From: Paracamarosporium sp. OC-R06-R3
Lineage: Eukaryota > Ascomycota > Dothideomycetes > Pleosporales > Didymosphaeriaceae
Length of the DNA: 64,000 nt
NCBI GenBank assembly: GCA_019828545.1
Contig: JACVRA010000054.1
Location: 62,875-126,874 of the forward strand
Reading direction: 5' to 3'
Shown here: in pieces, positions 54,358 to 64,000 of the stretch
Position numbering within the stretch: position 1 is the first letter of the stretch
Layout: the number at the start of each line of letters is the position of its first letter
Translations under genes and position numbers: made by a program
The notes under the pieces: generated by a model
Seen by the model: only the letters and a program-made list of their open reading frames with translations
The model's database searches: none
Told to the model about the DNA's origin: nothing

Positions 54358-57300
54358 CTAGCGGGATTGCTATCGAATCTTGAACCAGTGATTGTGGCGG
54401 TGCTGGTTTCGATTGCGGGTATAGAGCCTGTCGAGGAGCTGTAACGATAATCAGCACGGTCTATGAGCTGATCTGAGGTGTCTTTTGAGCAGCAAAGATG
54501 ATCAGTGGTCGATGACAACAGCTCTGAAACCATTGAGTCTGTTATCATAGCTCAATATCAACCTCGCCGCCGTAAATAGTTACGACGTGGGTGTTGAGAT
54601 TTGGGAGCTGGACCACTGGCAAACAACGCGGCTGCGAAGAATCGATTGCATCAGTACGAAGTACGTACGTATCTTCAGAAGAATGAGAACATTGGGAGCG
54701 GGTTTCGCGTGCGGTTCGTGGTATGCAGTGGGCAGTGTGCGGTGTACGTTCTTGTATGGTGGGAGAGCCAGAGAACCTAGCAGGCGGGGAGGGTCTGGTG
54801 AGATTTCGAGACGGCAAGAGCAAGTGGGTTTGTGTACATTGGCTCCAAAATTCAAGTGAAGTCGCCTGGCTGACTAACTCACGATGTTGACCGGGCACCG
54901 GGTAACGCAGTGATGAAGACGAAGCTCGCATCAAGAATAGCTATCCCTGTGACATAAGAAGCAGTGTATTAGATATCTATAGATGTCCCTATTGTGTGCG
55001 CCCGAGGCTTGTGTTGGGCTGCTCCTGTGGGTGCATGAGAGCCCGCTGTCCGTCGCTTTCCGGGGTTACTTTGTCGGTCTAGCACGGAGCCTCGCCGACT
55101 TGAGGCAATAGCGAGGTTCCTTTGGAATGAACTTCCTTTAAATTCCAAGTGCTATCATATCGTACCGTCCCCTGTTAGCTTGTTAGCTAGGTTCGCTTTC
55201 CGTACTGGTGTTGTTGGATGACCCAAACCTGGACCGACCAGTGAGTACGAATGCATGGCGTGCACTGTAGCCTTACCATGACAAACGGTACATGAAAAAC
55301 ACCTCTTACGGAGTGCTTCAAAGATAAGAGATGGCTGCTACCAGTTTAAGCCTTAACTGAGCTTCTGTCGGCGTTTTTGACAAACCTCTGGTCTGATTGA
55401 TGAAAGGCGCATCCAGCAAGCCGATGTACCGAGCATGAGGAGGGCAGCATAGATGCGGTAGGTGAGACACATCTTGAAAAGGCATCAACATATTGGTACT
55501 GTACGCTCGAGCTCAAGTTATTGTCGGCACACATGCTGTCTTGCCGTGCTGCAGCAAATCGTTAGGCCTATGAACTCGCAGGAACCACTACGAATACGAG
55601 ATGTCGGTAAGCAGCAGGTTGACAACTTTGGAGAACCTCAATCCTTGCGATACGCTGCAGGATCCTTTACGAGGCGTGCTTCGGGCGCGCCGAATACACC
55701 CTCAATCTCCCCCTCTAGCATTTCTCGAGGACGGCACAGGGTCTGCGTGCTAAAATGCCATCGTGCCAAGCTCAAAATGTAGGGATAGCACACTTGGGGA
55801 GGATGAACATTGCATGTGTATTGCCAACGACTGTCATTCTGCGCTTTTGGTTGACGTGTTGTCGTGGGCACATCTGCTGCCTTCCCCACCACTATCGCAA
55901 GCAGCACCGGCGAACCTGCGTGCCCAGAGCCAGCGTCAACCTCGAGACCACAGCAGAGAGTAAGTGGGCAGCCTCAGGGATTACAAAAGCTCCGCTATAC
56001 ACTGCTGACAATTTTGCGCTCCTGCCCAGTTGGCTCGTTATAGACGCTCCCGCGCCGGTACCGCTTGTATTGCATCGAAAACGGCGCCAGACCAGCAAGC
56101 TGAAGGCCAGGTGTTGCCAGTATCCCCAGTATACACACAGTCAAGCATCTTCCACAATCGCCCCGACGAATATACTCGAGCTGATGCTTGCCGGTTCGCG
56201 CTCTTTCTGTGCCTCTGCCGGTCGCGTCCGCTCTTCCCACAAACCGCGGGAGCAGCACCAGAACAACGACCTTGGGCTGGAACGCTGATAAAAGGAAGTT
56301 GTTCACTCTCTTGAGCTATTCTGGGTGATTTGCTACTGACAGTTGCCAGTCCGGGCCTGCGTCCACCTAAGGGCTACTCAACTGCCTCTTCCCTGCAGAG
56401 TTCGACCGAGAAAGCTCACGAACCCGACGTACAGCGAGGAATATTACAGAGAGGACCAGATTTGGAGGGTTATTCGCCAACCGCCTGACGGTTAGTGCTC
56501 CAGCTTGGGCGGCGCCTGGTGTACCTCCCAGCTCCACCAACGCCCCCAAGGAAAGCGTCGTATGGTTATACAAATCTCTGAAATCGTTTCGTGCAAGGAG
56601 TCAAAAAGGTTGCAAACAGTTTGCGTGCTCGCTATAAAGCGATCCGCTGCTGACGTCTCCCTAAGGCATCTCTCAACCCAGATTGAGCATAGCCCACCAC
56701 GACGACCGTCGCATCATAAAGAAAGGTATTCATAGGAAAGAGCAACCTCAAATTGACTGACTCCAATTGTAGATTGTCGTTTTCCTGCCACTTGTCCTCG
56801 CGATAACCGCCGCGATGAATCTCCGAGACCATCTTCGACCCAGCACCGCAACGCCCGAAGCCTCGAAGTGACAAAATGCATTGCGCATTCATAGCTACGA
56901 CACCCGAGAATACTCGGACGAGACATGAGGGTGGTACGTGGATAGTGCATATGTTGGGGAGGCTCGGCGGCTGGCCGTCAACATTCTACCCCTTCCCAGG
57001 TAGATGGGGCCCCAAGAGTCGACAAAAAACACCGGCACGAGCACGAGTCAAGCCAGGAGTATAGAATGGAAAGGCAATACTCGGTACATGTTGTTGTGGT
57101 GGTCAGGAATGCACCTCGTGGGGGCGCCGCCCGGCCGAACATGGGACGGTCTGGCGCCTAATGCGGCTGGTGTTGCAAGCGCTCAAATGGCTTACATAAG
57201 GATAATTAGGGGGAATAATCTTGACATATGTTTGATTGCTGAAATTATAGGTTCTGTGGTTGTCAGAGATTCAATATGTCGAATTCCATGGACTATAGTC

Positions 57301-58683
57301 CTTGGTGGCCGCTTTGGATAGTAGGTAGATACTTTGACAAGCAATGACAGGCGTCATCCAAAACATGTCTCCATGCTTCTGAAATCGGACACTGAGTTTT
57401 TTATGCCTTGTCAAGCCTCTTGTGGTGAATTTCCGTTGGTCTGATATGCTGGAGGTGCTCAGACTTCGTTTACGTTGGCAGTAACTCTCCACGCTGCAAC
57501 ACCCAGATTCCCTCACCAGACGGGAAATAACACCAAAGAAGGCTTGATGCGTGCTGATAAACTTTCAACTTGGGTACCGTGCTTCCAAACTCATATTCTT
57601 TTCGTGCAGAGTTCGTTGACACGTTTGTAAGCTGTGTTTCGCAGTAAATCTTCTGCTGCACGGTACACCCTCACGCCGCAGCTTCTGAGGATTTCAAGCC
57701 TGGAGAAAGCATGTTCGTATGCCTCTTATGCGTTTCTGAACAATAGAGCTTGTGTCCCGGCTTCTGAAATTCGCGCCTGCCTTTCAAGAACTGGCCGTAT
57801 CTTTCTCGGGCTCTTACACTACTGCTTTTCGAACAGCTCACGCCCCTCAGCACGCTTCACGAGCATCCTGCGCCCCCTAAGCTGCTCCATAGCCTCGTCT
57901 GGCCTCTGCTCTTCCCCATAAGCCAATTTCCACCGCCTTCCACGCTCTGACCCCTGCTCTTGCGTGATCTGGCCATCGGCCCAGCCCGTCCACGTGATAC
58001 GGAAGCTCTCATTCTGCCCCCTCCGAGGCTCCAATCAGACCCTTCTGATATGGCGTATTGGCCTTGCTGCCCCACAGACACCTGCGGAGGCCTCCGTACA
58101 ATACCCCCGCTTGCCCCTTTTAGGGCTGTAATACAGGGCGGAAGAGCCGCTAGTGTGGTGAACCGATGGATGCCGTAACAGCCGCTTGAGAGAACACCAA
58201 AGACGCTGGACATGTTGCAGCAGGCGTGCACAACGCCACAAATGTCTTTTAGGTCTGCAAATTGCTGACGAGAGAGAGCTCGACGAGAGCTTTCTAACGG
58301 TACCACTCTCCTGAGATAACTCCTTCTGAGTGTCGAGATATAGCCGAGAATCCGTAGAGAGTTCGTTCAATAGTTCCCTCGAGCACCCCTCGCCCCACAG
58401 CAGCACTCACCGAATGCCTGTGAATGCAAGGACCACCGTCGTCGACAAGGGTAGATGGCGCCGCCCCAGTGGTTCGCCAAGACAGCTGTTCTTCCCTGGG
58501 GTATAAGGCTCTGACTTTTTTCTCCCTCGACCCGATTTCTTCCTCACCCTGACACAACTTTCGAGTCATCCCGTCTCTTTCGTCTCAACCTTGGTCTGGT
58601 CTTGGCATTTGCCCATCACCCTTGACCTTCATCCATCCTCTTGTACCTTTGTACCTTTGTACATCCATCACCAACATCACATC
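54358..58683. other. long region without a supportable gene, upstream of the Mei2-like gene
   Basis: 4.3 kb. Open frames up to about 180 codons exist on both strands (for example 55755-56288 + and 57857-58306 -), but they overlap each other, have Arg/Ser/Cys-rich composition and start only by chance. The last 200 bp before the Mei2-like ATG are a pyrimidine-rich (CT, CATC) 5' leader. It probably contains a long regulatory region, an untranslated leader or a non-coding RNA, but none can be shown. Confidence 0.5.
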
Positions 58684-60761
58684 ATGTCTCAGGGTCACTC
58701 CCCTCCCCCCTCGTCCTCGATCGGCGTTGGTCCATCGTCAAGCCCCTTTGCTGCCACGGATCCTACCTCCTACACTCCGGAGGCCATCCGCAACGCTGTG
58801 TCCGGTAGGGCTGCCGGTAGGAGGCCTGTTTCCGAGCTTGTCACCATTCGTCACACCACCTACAATGGTCTCATGCCCCAGCCCCATGCGCTGCCTGTCT
58901 TCGTCAACGAGATTGAGACTACCAGCCATGACTTCGTGTCCCGCTATGTCTTTGTCCAAGGCGTCCCCGAGGGCAGCCAACACATGGAGGCCGGCACGGA
59001 CCACGAGATCGAGCTTGGTAGGGTTCAGGACAAGATGAAGGAGGTAAGTGATGTCGACTTCCTTTTCTGCTGTTCCTCGCTGACCTCCCACAGTATGCCA
59101 TCTTCGACAAGTGTGTCCCAATCTATAGTCGTGGCGTCTACTTGCGCTTCGACAACCTGCAGGACGCCGGTGCTGGCAAGCATATCCTGGAGCAGCACAT
59201 GTTCCGCTGTTGCTATGTTGACAACTACACCTTCGCTATCGCCAAGTCGCAGGACACGGCTGCAATTGACGAGTTTGAGGGCCAGCTCCGTATCAAGATC
59301 CACGCAGCTCCCATTCAAGATGAGCTTGACCTTGTGTTCACCATCAACAACTTGAAGAGCATGCACGACGACCTCGAAGCTGCTCTGACGCGTTTCGGTC
59401 CTATTCGAGACTTTGTGCATGCCGCCACAGACTCGCCTTCCGACTTCGACTTCCGTTTCGAGTTCTACTCCGTCGAGGTTGCCAACCGAGCTCGTGCGAG
59501 CCTCATCGACCATACCTTGGTTCGTATGGATCAGAATGTCAGTATCTCCTTCAATCTCTTCTCTCAATTCATGCTGACGATGTCCAGGGTATGTGGTCAT
59601 GGACCATCACTCATGCAGAGAATTGGATTGGTCCTCGCCCTCGCAACTCACCCCATCGCCGCTTGCCTCGTATCGATGACAAGGGTCGTTTCATGGACTT
59701 TCGTCATGCGCCCATTGTCAATGCGCCCACTCCTTCCATTGAGCGCGACGAGAGCGTGACCCACAACAGCGTGAACCGTGAGAAGATCGTCCAGGGCTCG
59801 GACGTTCGAACTACTATCATGTTGCGCAATATTCCCAACAAGATGGATTGGGTAAGTTGTCCTTTGAGTCGATTTGAATCTTACTGACTTCATTCAGATG
59901 TCCTTGAAGGCTCTCTTGGACAACGTCTGCTTCGGTACATACGACTTCCTTTACTTGCGTATCGACTTCAAGTCGGGACACAATGTCGGTTATGCTTTCA
60001 TCAACTTCTGCGACATCCAGGGTATGCTCGCCATGCTTGACCAAGTTGAGCACCGTGGCTGGCCAGGCTATCGCTCCACCAAGAATGCTGAACTGTCCTA
60101 TGCCACCATTCAAGGACGCGAGGCTCTTGTAGCGAAGTTTCGCAACTCGTCTGTGATGCAGCAGACTCCCTACTGTCGCCCTCGTCTCTTCTATACCAAG
60201 GAGGAAGCCTTCATCCATCAGAACATCCGCAAGACTGGTGTTGAAGCCAAGTTCCCGGAGCCTGATAACTGGTCCAAATTCCAGCGTTCCATTGACAGTG
60301 CTCGAACTGTCGGCCTCTTCCCTCCGACCGGTGTCCTTCACCAGACCATGGACCGTGCCCACATGAGTGCTTATGACCGTGGCACCCCGCGCGACATGGT
60401 GCACATGTACAATCAGCTCAATCTGTCTGCGGTCTTCCACGGATTCTCCGATGATTGCAAGCGCAAGGTCGAGCAGTTGTTCCATGCGCGATATGGTCCG
60501 GCTCAGTCAGGCTTCGTCGCCTTCGACAACATTCCGCTCCAGATTGCGCAGCAGCTTCTTGCCGAGAATGGTTCCCCTCCGGATCAGCTTGGTGCTTCTT
60601 CTAACCCCGGTGTTATCGCCCGCCCGGCTGCCTCTCAAGGCTTTGTCGCCACGCCGGCTATCCCGATGTACACCTACGCCGGTCTGGCCTACCCAGGCAA
60701 TGATCAGTACAACGGAAATGGAATCTATCCGCACGGCGATGACTTCGGCACTTTCAACTGA
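58684..60761 (+). CDS. Mei2-like RNA-binding protein (C-terminal RRM of Mei2 type)
   Basis: Exons 58684-59043, 59094-59537, 59588-59851 and 59898-60761 give 643 aa; introns are 50, 50, 50 and 46 nt, the second with a gtcagt donor. Two divergent RRM-like regions come first (RYVFVQGVPEGSQ...GVYLRFDNLQDA; DLVFTINNLKSMHDDL...). The hallmark Mei2 C-terminal RRM starts near residue 342: TTIMLRNIPNKMDWMSLK, then FGTYDFLYLRIDFKSGHNVGYAFINF and YATIQGREALVAKFRNSSVM. The end is low-complexity (Pro/Gly/Asn-rich). S. pombe Mei2 drives meiosis by binding meiRNA and blocking mRNA elimination; filamentous fungi use relatives in development. The intron just before the MSLKALL segment splits the RRM. The third RRM is the best conserved part, and function should follow it. 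Confidence 0.94.
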
Positions 60762-61436
60762 GTCTCGGAACTTGCTCCGGTCATATACATGGTCTTCTTC
60801 TCGGCATATACTCTCCGGAGTGTCAGCAACAACCAGACCATCTCGGCAATTTCCTTTGTGTCTTCTTTACTCAGCTACGACGCCTAAGCGCGCTATAGGT
60901 TCCATCTAAATATGGCACTCGCGATCATATACCCATAACCGGGTGATCTTCTGGTGCTCTCCTCTCACTTACGAGGTTTTTCATGAAGCATATCTTATCT
61001 ACATCATGGTTTATGATGATATGGTGTTGAGAATTTGGTGGATGGATCGATGGACCTAAGTCCTCTGGAACCTTTTCACATCTTCTTCAGCACTTTTTCT
61101 TTCTTCTGCTTCTTTCGGATTTCCCCTCTGATCGCAATGCGACTGATGGTGGATGCGACTCTCTCTCAATCCTATGGATGGTTCTGACCTTGACTGTCTT
61201 CGAGACTAGTCTGTCGAACATGAGGGGTCCTCATAAAACTTCAATAGTATATATATAAAAAGAAGGCTTGTTGCCATCAAATCTTTCTTGTTCCATGCTT
61301 GACTGTTGTGATGGATGCTTGTTCGTGACATTGGTCGATGATCGAACTTGTGGTGGTGATACCTCATCCATGATAGGACTATTGCGATGGCTCAGCTGAA
61401 GCCCGAGTCTAGTGTGTGATATTCAGTGGAGCCTGG
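60762..61436. other. 3' flank of the Mei2-like gene
   Basis: 675 bp of CT-rich sequence with TATATATA around 61250. Probably a long 3' UTR; no other gene is supported. Confidence 0.45.
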
Positions 61437-62081
61437 TCAGTCCGTCCTTGCCGTGGGCACTGAAAGTGCACCAAAGCGGTGCAGCTCCTTGACTTGGGTA
61501 ATCAACTCCATCTTAGTATCGTGGTATTGCACTGGTCGATATCTTCCTCGACGTAGAAAGCAAAAAGTTCTTTCGTAGAACGGAGTTGATAAAATGGCAT
61601 CACTTAGCACCGTCGTAACTTGAATCGAATCGAGCTTTGACTTGGTTGTAAGTTCCGTCGTGCAAAGTTCAACATGAATAGCGCTTGCGTCCATATCCCC
61701 TTCCGGTCTAGAATAGGATTTTGTATTGACGAAACGTTGCAACTATTGTCGAACTAGTACTTTTCAGTCATTTTGCTGATCCAGTGCCATTTGCAGTGTC
61801 TCTTGCGAGGAAGTCGACAATGAAAAGTAGATAAAGGAGAAAACCGCGCGTATGGTGGGCAAGACTGGTGATGTTGAGCCCTCTTCTACTTTGACATTGG
61901 CCAATTCGTGGTAATCGCTTGATGTTGAAGGTCCGAAGCTATGCGTTGGGCTGTACATCAAGTAGATATACAGTGTGGTGTTGAGAGTTGTCGTCAAATC
62001 CGTTTGAGTTTCGTGGTAGGTCGATTGTTGGGCAACGTTAGTTTCTTCCTGATTGATACGTGTGGCTATAGAGGAACACAA
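61437..62081 (-). other. two adjacent protein-like frames, possible exons of one unknown gene
   Basis: Frames at 61437-61742 and 61764-62081 on the minus strand have protein-like composition, with many Thr, Ser and acidic residues (for example LSDAILSTPFYERTFCFLRRGRY). Neither has a clean ATG plus flanking splice sites that I could join. Together with the frame at 62342-62689 they may be a decayed or fast-evolving gene. This is a weak call. Confidence 0.25.
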
Positions 62082-62341
62082 CCAATCTCAGTGTCGATCA
62101 CTTTAAAAAGGCCGCTTGAGTGTTATGCAGCTGGCGGTTTCCATTCAGAATATTAAAAGTGCTGCACATTGCATGTGGAGATGGATTTCGTTGAGCGAAC
62201 GGCGGATTGTTGCTGCTGGAAAGACCATTTGCAAAGGGTAGGAATATTGTGCTTTGTAGTGTAGATAGAACACGTAGAGACTATCGAGTCTCGCAAAAAT
62301 CGACGAATCCAGGAAGTTACTAGTCGAATTTGTTCGAGGCT

Positions 62342-62689
62342 TTAGTGTAATCCGCCGTGATACAACGGGTCAAATTCAGGTAACGTTCCTTGGAAAAGCG
62401 CTTCGAACTCAGATCGTAATAAAGTAGTCTTACTAGTGCACGTCTGCTCTGCGGAAGTCCTTGGAAATACATCCACCAAGGGTGAGTCTCGGAGCGTTTT
62501 CTCGATTGTCTTTGGAACCTTGCCGTTGCCTGAACAATTGCTGCTGTCCCGAGAACATCGTACAAGGCTGTCAATGAATTCCTTCCGCCAGCTGAATTCT
62601 TCTGTAGGAGCCTGAACATGACCGTCGGATAAAGAAATCGTTACCAGGCACCCAATGAGCTGAAGACGGAAGGAGAGCACCAAGGTCAT
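62342..62689 (-). CDS. candidate small secreted protein (effector-like)
   Basis: 115 aa from an ATG. The first 21-23 residues form a plausible signal peptide (MTLVLSFRLQLIGCLVTIS). The mature part has three cysteines (LVRC, SNC, QTC) and a charged body with no known domain, and ends HGGLH. Size and form match effector candidates of plant-associated fungi. It could be a longer gene whose later exons are the frames just downstream (61437-62081). Confidence is limited because small ORFs with a hydrophobic start also arise by chance. Confidence 0.4.
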   Translation of the reverse strand: MTLVLSFRLQLIGCLVTISLSDGHVQAPTEEFSWRKEFIDSLVRCSRDSSNCSGNGKVPKTIEKTLRDSPLVDVFPRTSAEQTCTSKTTLLRSEFEALFQGTLPEFDPLYHGGLH

Positions 62690-64000
62690 AATCCAGGACG
62701 GAGTTGCAACTCTCCTTACATGCTGGCTCCAGCTTCTCTCAGAAACCGCAAATCCGCGACAAGATGGAGATAAATAAATCTGTCAATCTGCAATCACATA
62801 GGCAGCTTCCAATTCGCTGCTAGTTTCCTTGTAACTTGTTCTCGTGGACGGGTTGGAGCAAAACAAGGCGAAGTTCAGCCAAAATTGCAAAAAAGAAATG
62901 CCTGTTTCGGTCGAGGCTGTCGTCGTCGGTCGGAATCGAACTCGGGGCTTGAACTGTACACGGTTAGCGAATGTTTACCAAGGTGCCAGAGACCACTGTG
63001 GTTTCCCACGCCACAATGATCTCTGGCACGGTTGATCTGCTAACTCGAAAATATATATAGGAGCATGAGTAGTATATTACAATACTGGTGGAGGGAAATT
63101 GTTGTTGTGAAAGTGTGGGTGCAGTTGGGGTGGTTACCTGAGAGACGCACATTCGAAATCGACCATAGGGGGACTTGAGTCCCTCACTCACTTCGGCAGC
63201 ATGCCTGACACGGCAACTGCTAAAAGCAAACACAGCTAGGAACATACTTGGAACCATAGACTGACAATGGCAACAGGGAAAGAGAGCCTGATAATGCTAG
63301 GGGCATAACTGAGGAAACATGCCTTAGTTGTATAGACCGACAACCATAAGTTTCTGGCATATAACGTCGTCGCATCTTTTGAACAGCAACGTATCGAGCT
63401 GGAGGAAAGGATCTGAATGGCGACGGATCGTGTGGGTATGGCATGAACCACCAAGCCCTCTACAGCCGTTACTTTATTTTTGCAGCCCCACAGGAAGCTC
63501 AAATCCGGACGGATCTATTGTTGGGTTCCAGAGGAGTTCATCCTGCTAGCGGATCGGAATAACTCTACACACGGCGGTATGACATTATACAAGAAGCTGC
63601 AAACGAGCATGGCATCACATGTGTAGTGTGTTTACTGTGGTAACCAATCGACACCCTCAAAGCTGATAAAGATCATACAGCGTACGCACATACCCACGAA
63701 TCGAAGCTCGAGCAACTCAAGCGGTGCAGAGGTGCATGGGATTCGGTGTTATTGGGTGCAGTGCCGCGTCGAGCGTCCGGGTGCGTTGGGTTAACCCAGG
63801 ATACTCGTTATCACAGCTAATATTGCTCGTAGGCTGCAGCATCGCGTCAAAACTGCAAGTACCCCGTTATCTCCCCGGAGAGGCGACAAAAAGGATGACT
63901 TTGTGACGTTCGGGAGGATCATGGAACAAGCTTGGAGCAGCATAGCGTGACAGTAGACATCGCATGTTACAAGATAAGCAGTGCAGGAGCTGGCTGTACT
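62690..64000. other. intergenic to window end
   Basis: 1.3 kb. It holds one long imperfect hairpin (62983-63029) next to a stretch resembling tRNA A and B boxes on the minus strand. No coding frame is supported. Confidence 0.45.
62983..63029. repeat. 19-bp inverted repeat with 9-nt loop
   Basis: Arms 62983-63001 (GTGCCAGAGACCACTGTGG) and 63011-63029 pair at 17 of 19 positions. The two mismatches are C/T transitions, which become G-U pairs in RNA transcribed from one strand. The loop is TTTCCCACG. Confidence 0.6.

Noticed and set aside
55755..56288. 177-codon plus-strand frame and its overlapping minus-strand frames
   Set aside because: Several frames overlap on both strands with Cys/Arg-rich composition; nothing distinguishes one as coding.
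59817..60485. 222-codon minus-strand frame
   Set aside because: Antisense shadow of the Mei2-like RRM exon, which is clearly conserved on the plus strand.
62930..63010. Minus-strand tRNA gene
   Set aside because: A- and B-box-like stretches exist, but the T stem and acceptor stem do not pair, so it is kept only as a remnant-like finding.
1..64000. CRISPR array, insertion sequences, bacterial operons or phage genes
   Set aside because: No regular spaced repeats and no transposase, integrase or phage protein motifs were seen; all recognised genes are eukaryotic with introns or fungal domain layouts.

Overview
The window is nuclear DNA of a filamentous ascomycete (Pezizomycotina). The signs are many 45-65 nt GT-AG introns with CTGAC-like branch sites, scattered single genes on both strands without operons, a nuclear tRNA-Gly with an intron after position 37, a secreted AA9 polysaccharide monooxygenase, a NACHT protein with C-terminal zinc fingers, and fungal forms of LYS9, ALE1, SEC15, RAI1, DCP1 and a Mei2-like protein. 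The class cannot be fixed by eye. Exon joins below were made by hand by following reading frame, splice signals and family conservation.

Layout. 0-7 kb is rich in secreted products: the tail of a cysteine-rich protein, a secreted GMC oxidoreductase, a secreted Asn/Ala/Gly low-complexity protein built from duplicated exons, and an AA9 LPMO. 7.9-16.5 kb holds the lysophospholipid acyltransferase ALE1, divergent from the spliceosomal cyclophilin CWC27, then a multi-pass membrane protein with an F-box and cysteine clusters, a weak hypothetical, and a small basic protein with a 5' UTR intron. 16.5-21.1 kb is gene-poor, with one C2H2 protein and a strong hairpin. 21.1-27.9 kb is a divergent pair: a 973-aa STAND protein (N-terminal helical domain, NACHT, four C2H2 fingers) and a SNF2/RING ATPase of the Rad5/HLTF/Rad16 class. 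28.2-34.8 kb: a stand-alone GAR synthetase, a peroxisomal FAT1-type acyl-CoA synthetase, a Rnt1-like RNase III, and mitoribosomal mS33. 35.5-40.1 kb: DCP1 divergent from an OCRL-type inositol 5-phosphatase, then tRNA-Gly(CCC). 40.8-54.1 kb: a large unknown membrane protein, GET4, LYS9 (with tiny 5' exons), SEC15, a small unknown, RAI1/DXO and a small membrane protein. 54.1-58.7 kb has almost no coding signal and ends in a Mei2-like gene (58.7-60.8 kb). The last 3.2 kb has only a candidate small secreted ORF and a hairpin.

Most genes are housekeeping: RNA processing and decay (CWC27, RNase III, DCP1, RAI1, Mei2-like), membrane traffic and lipids (ALE1, 5-phosphatase, SEC15, GET4, FAT1), purine and lysine synthesis. 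The unusual parts are the NACHT-zinc finger/SNF2-RING pair, the exon-duplicated secreted protein, the membrane-anchored F-box protein and the GAR synthetase lacking its usual fusion partner. No CRISPR array, intact transposon or phage element was seen.
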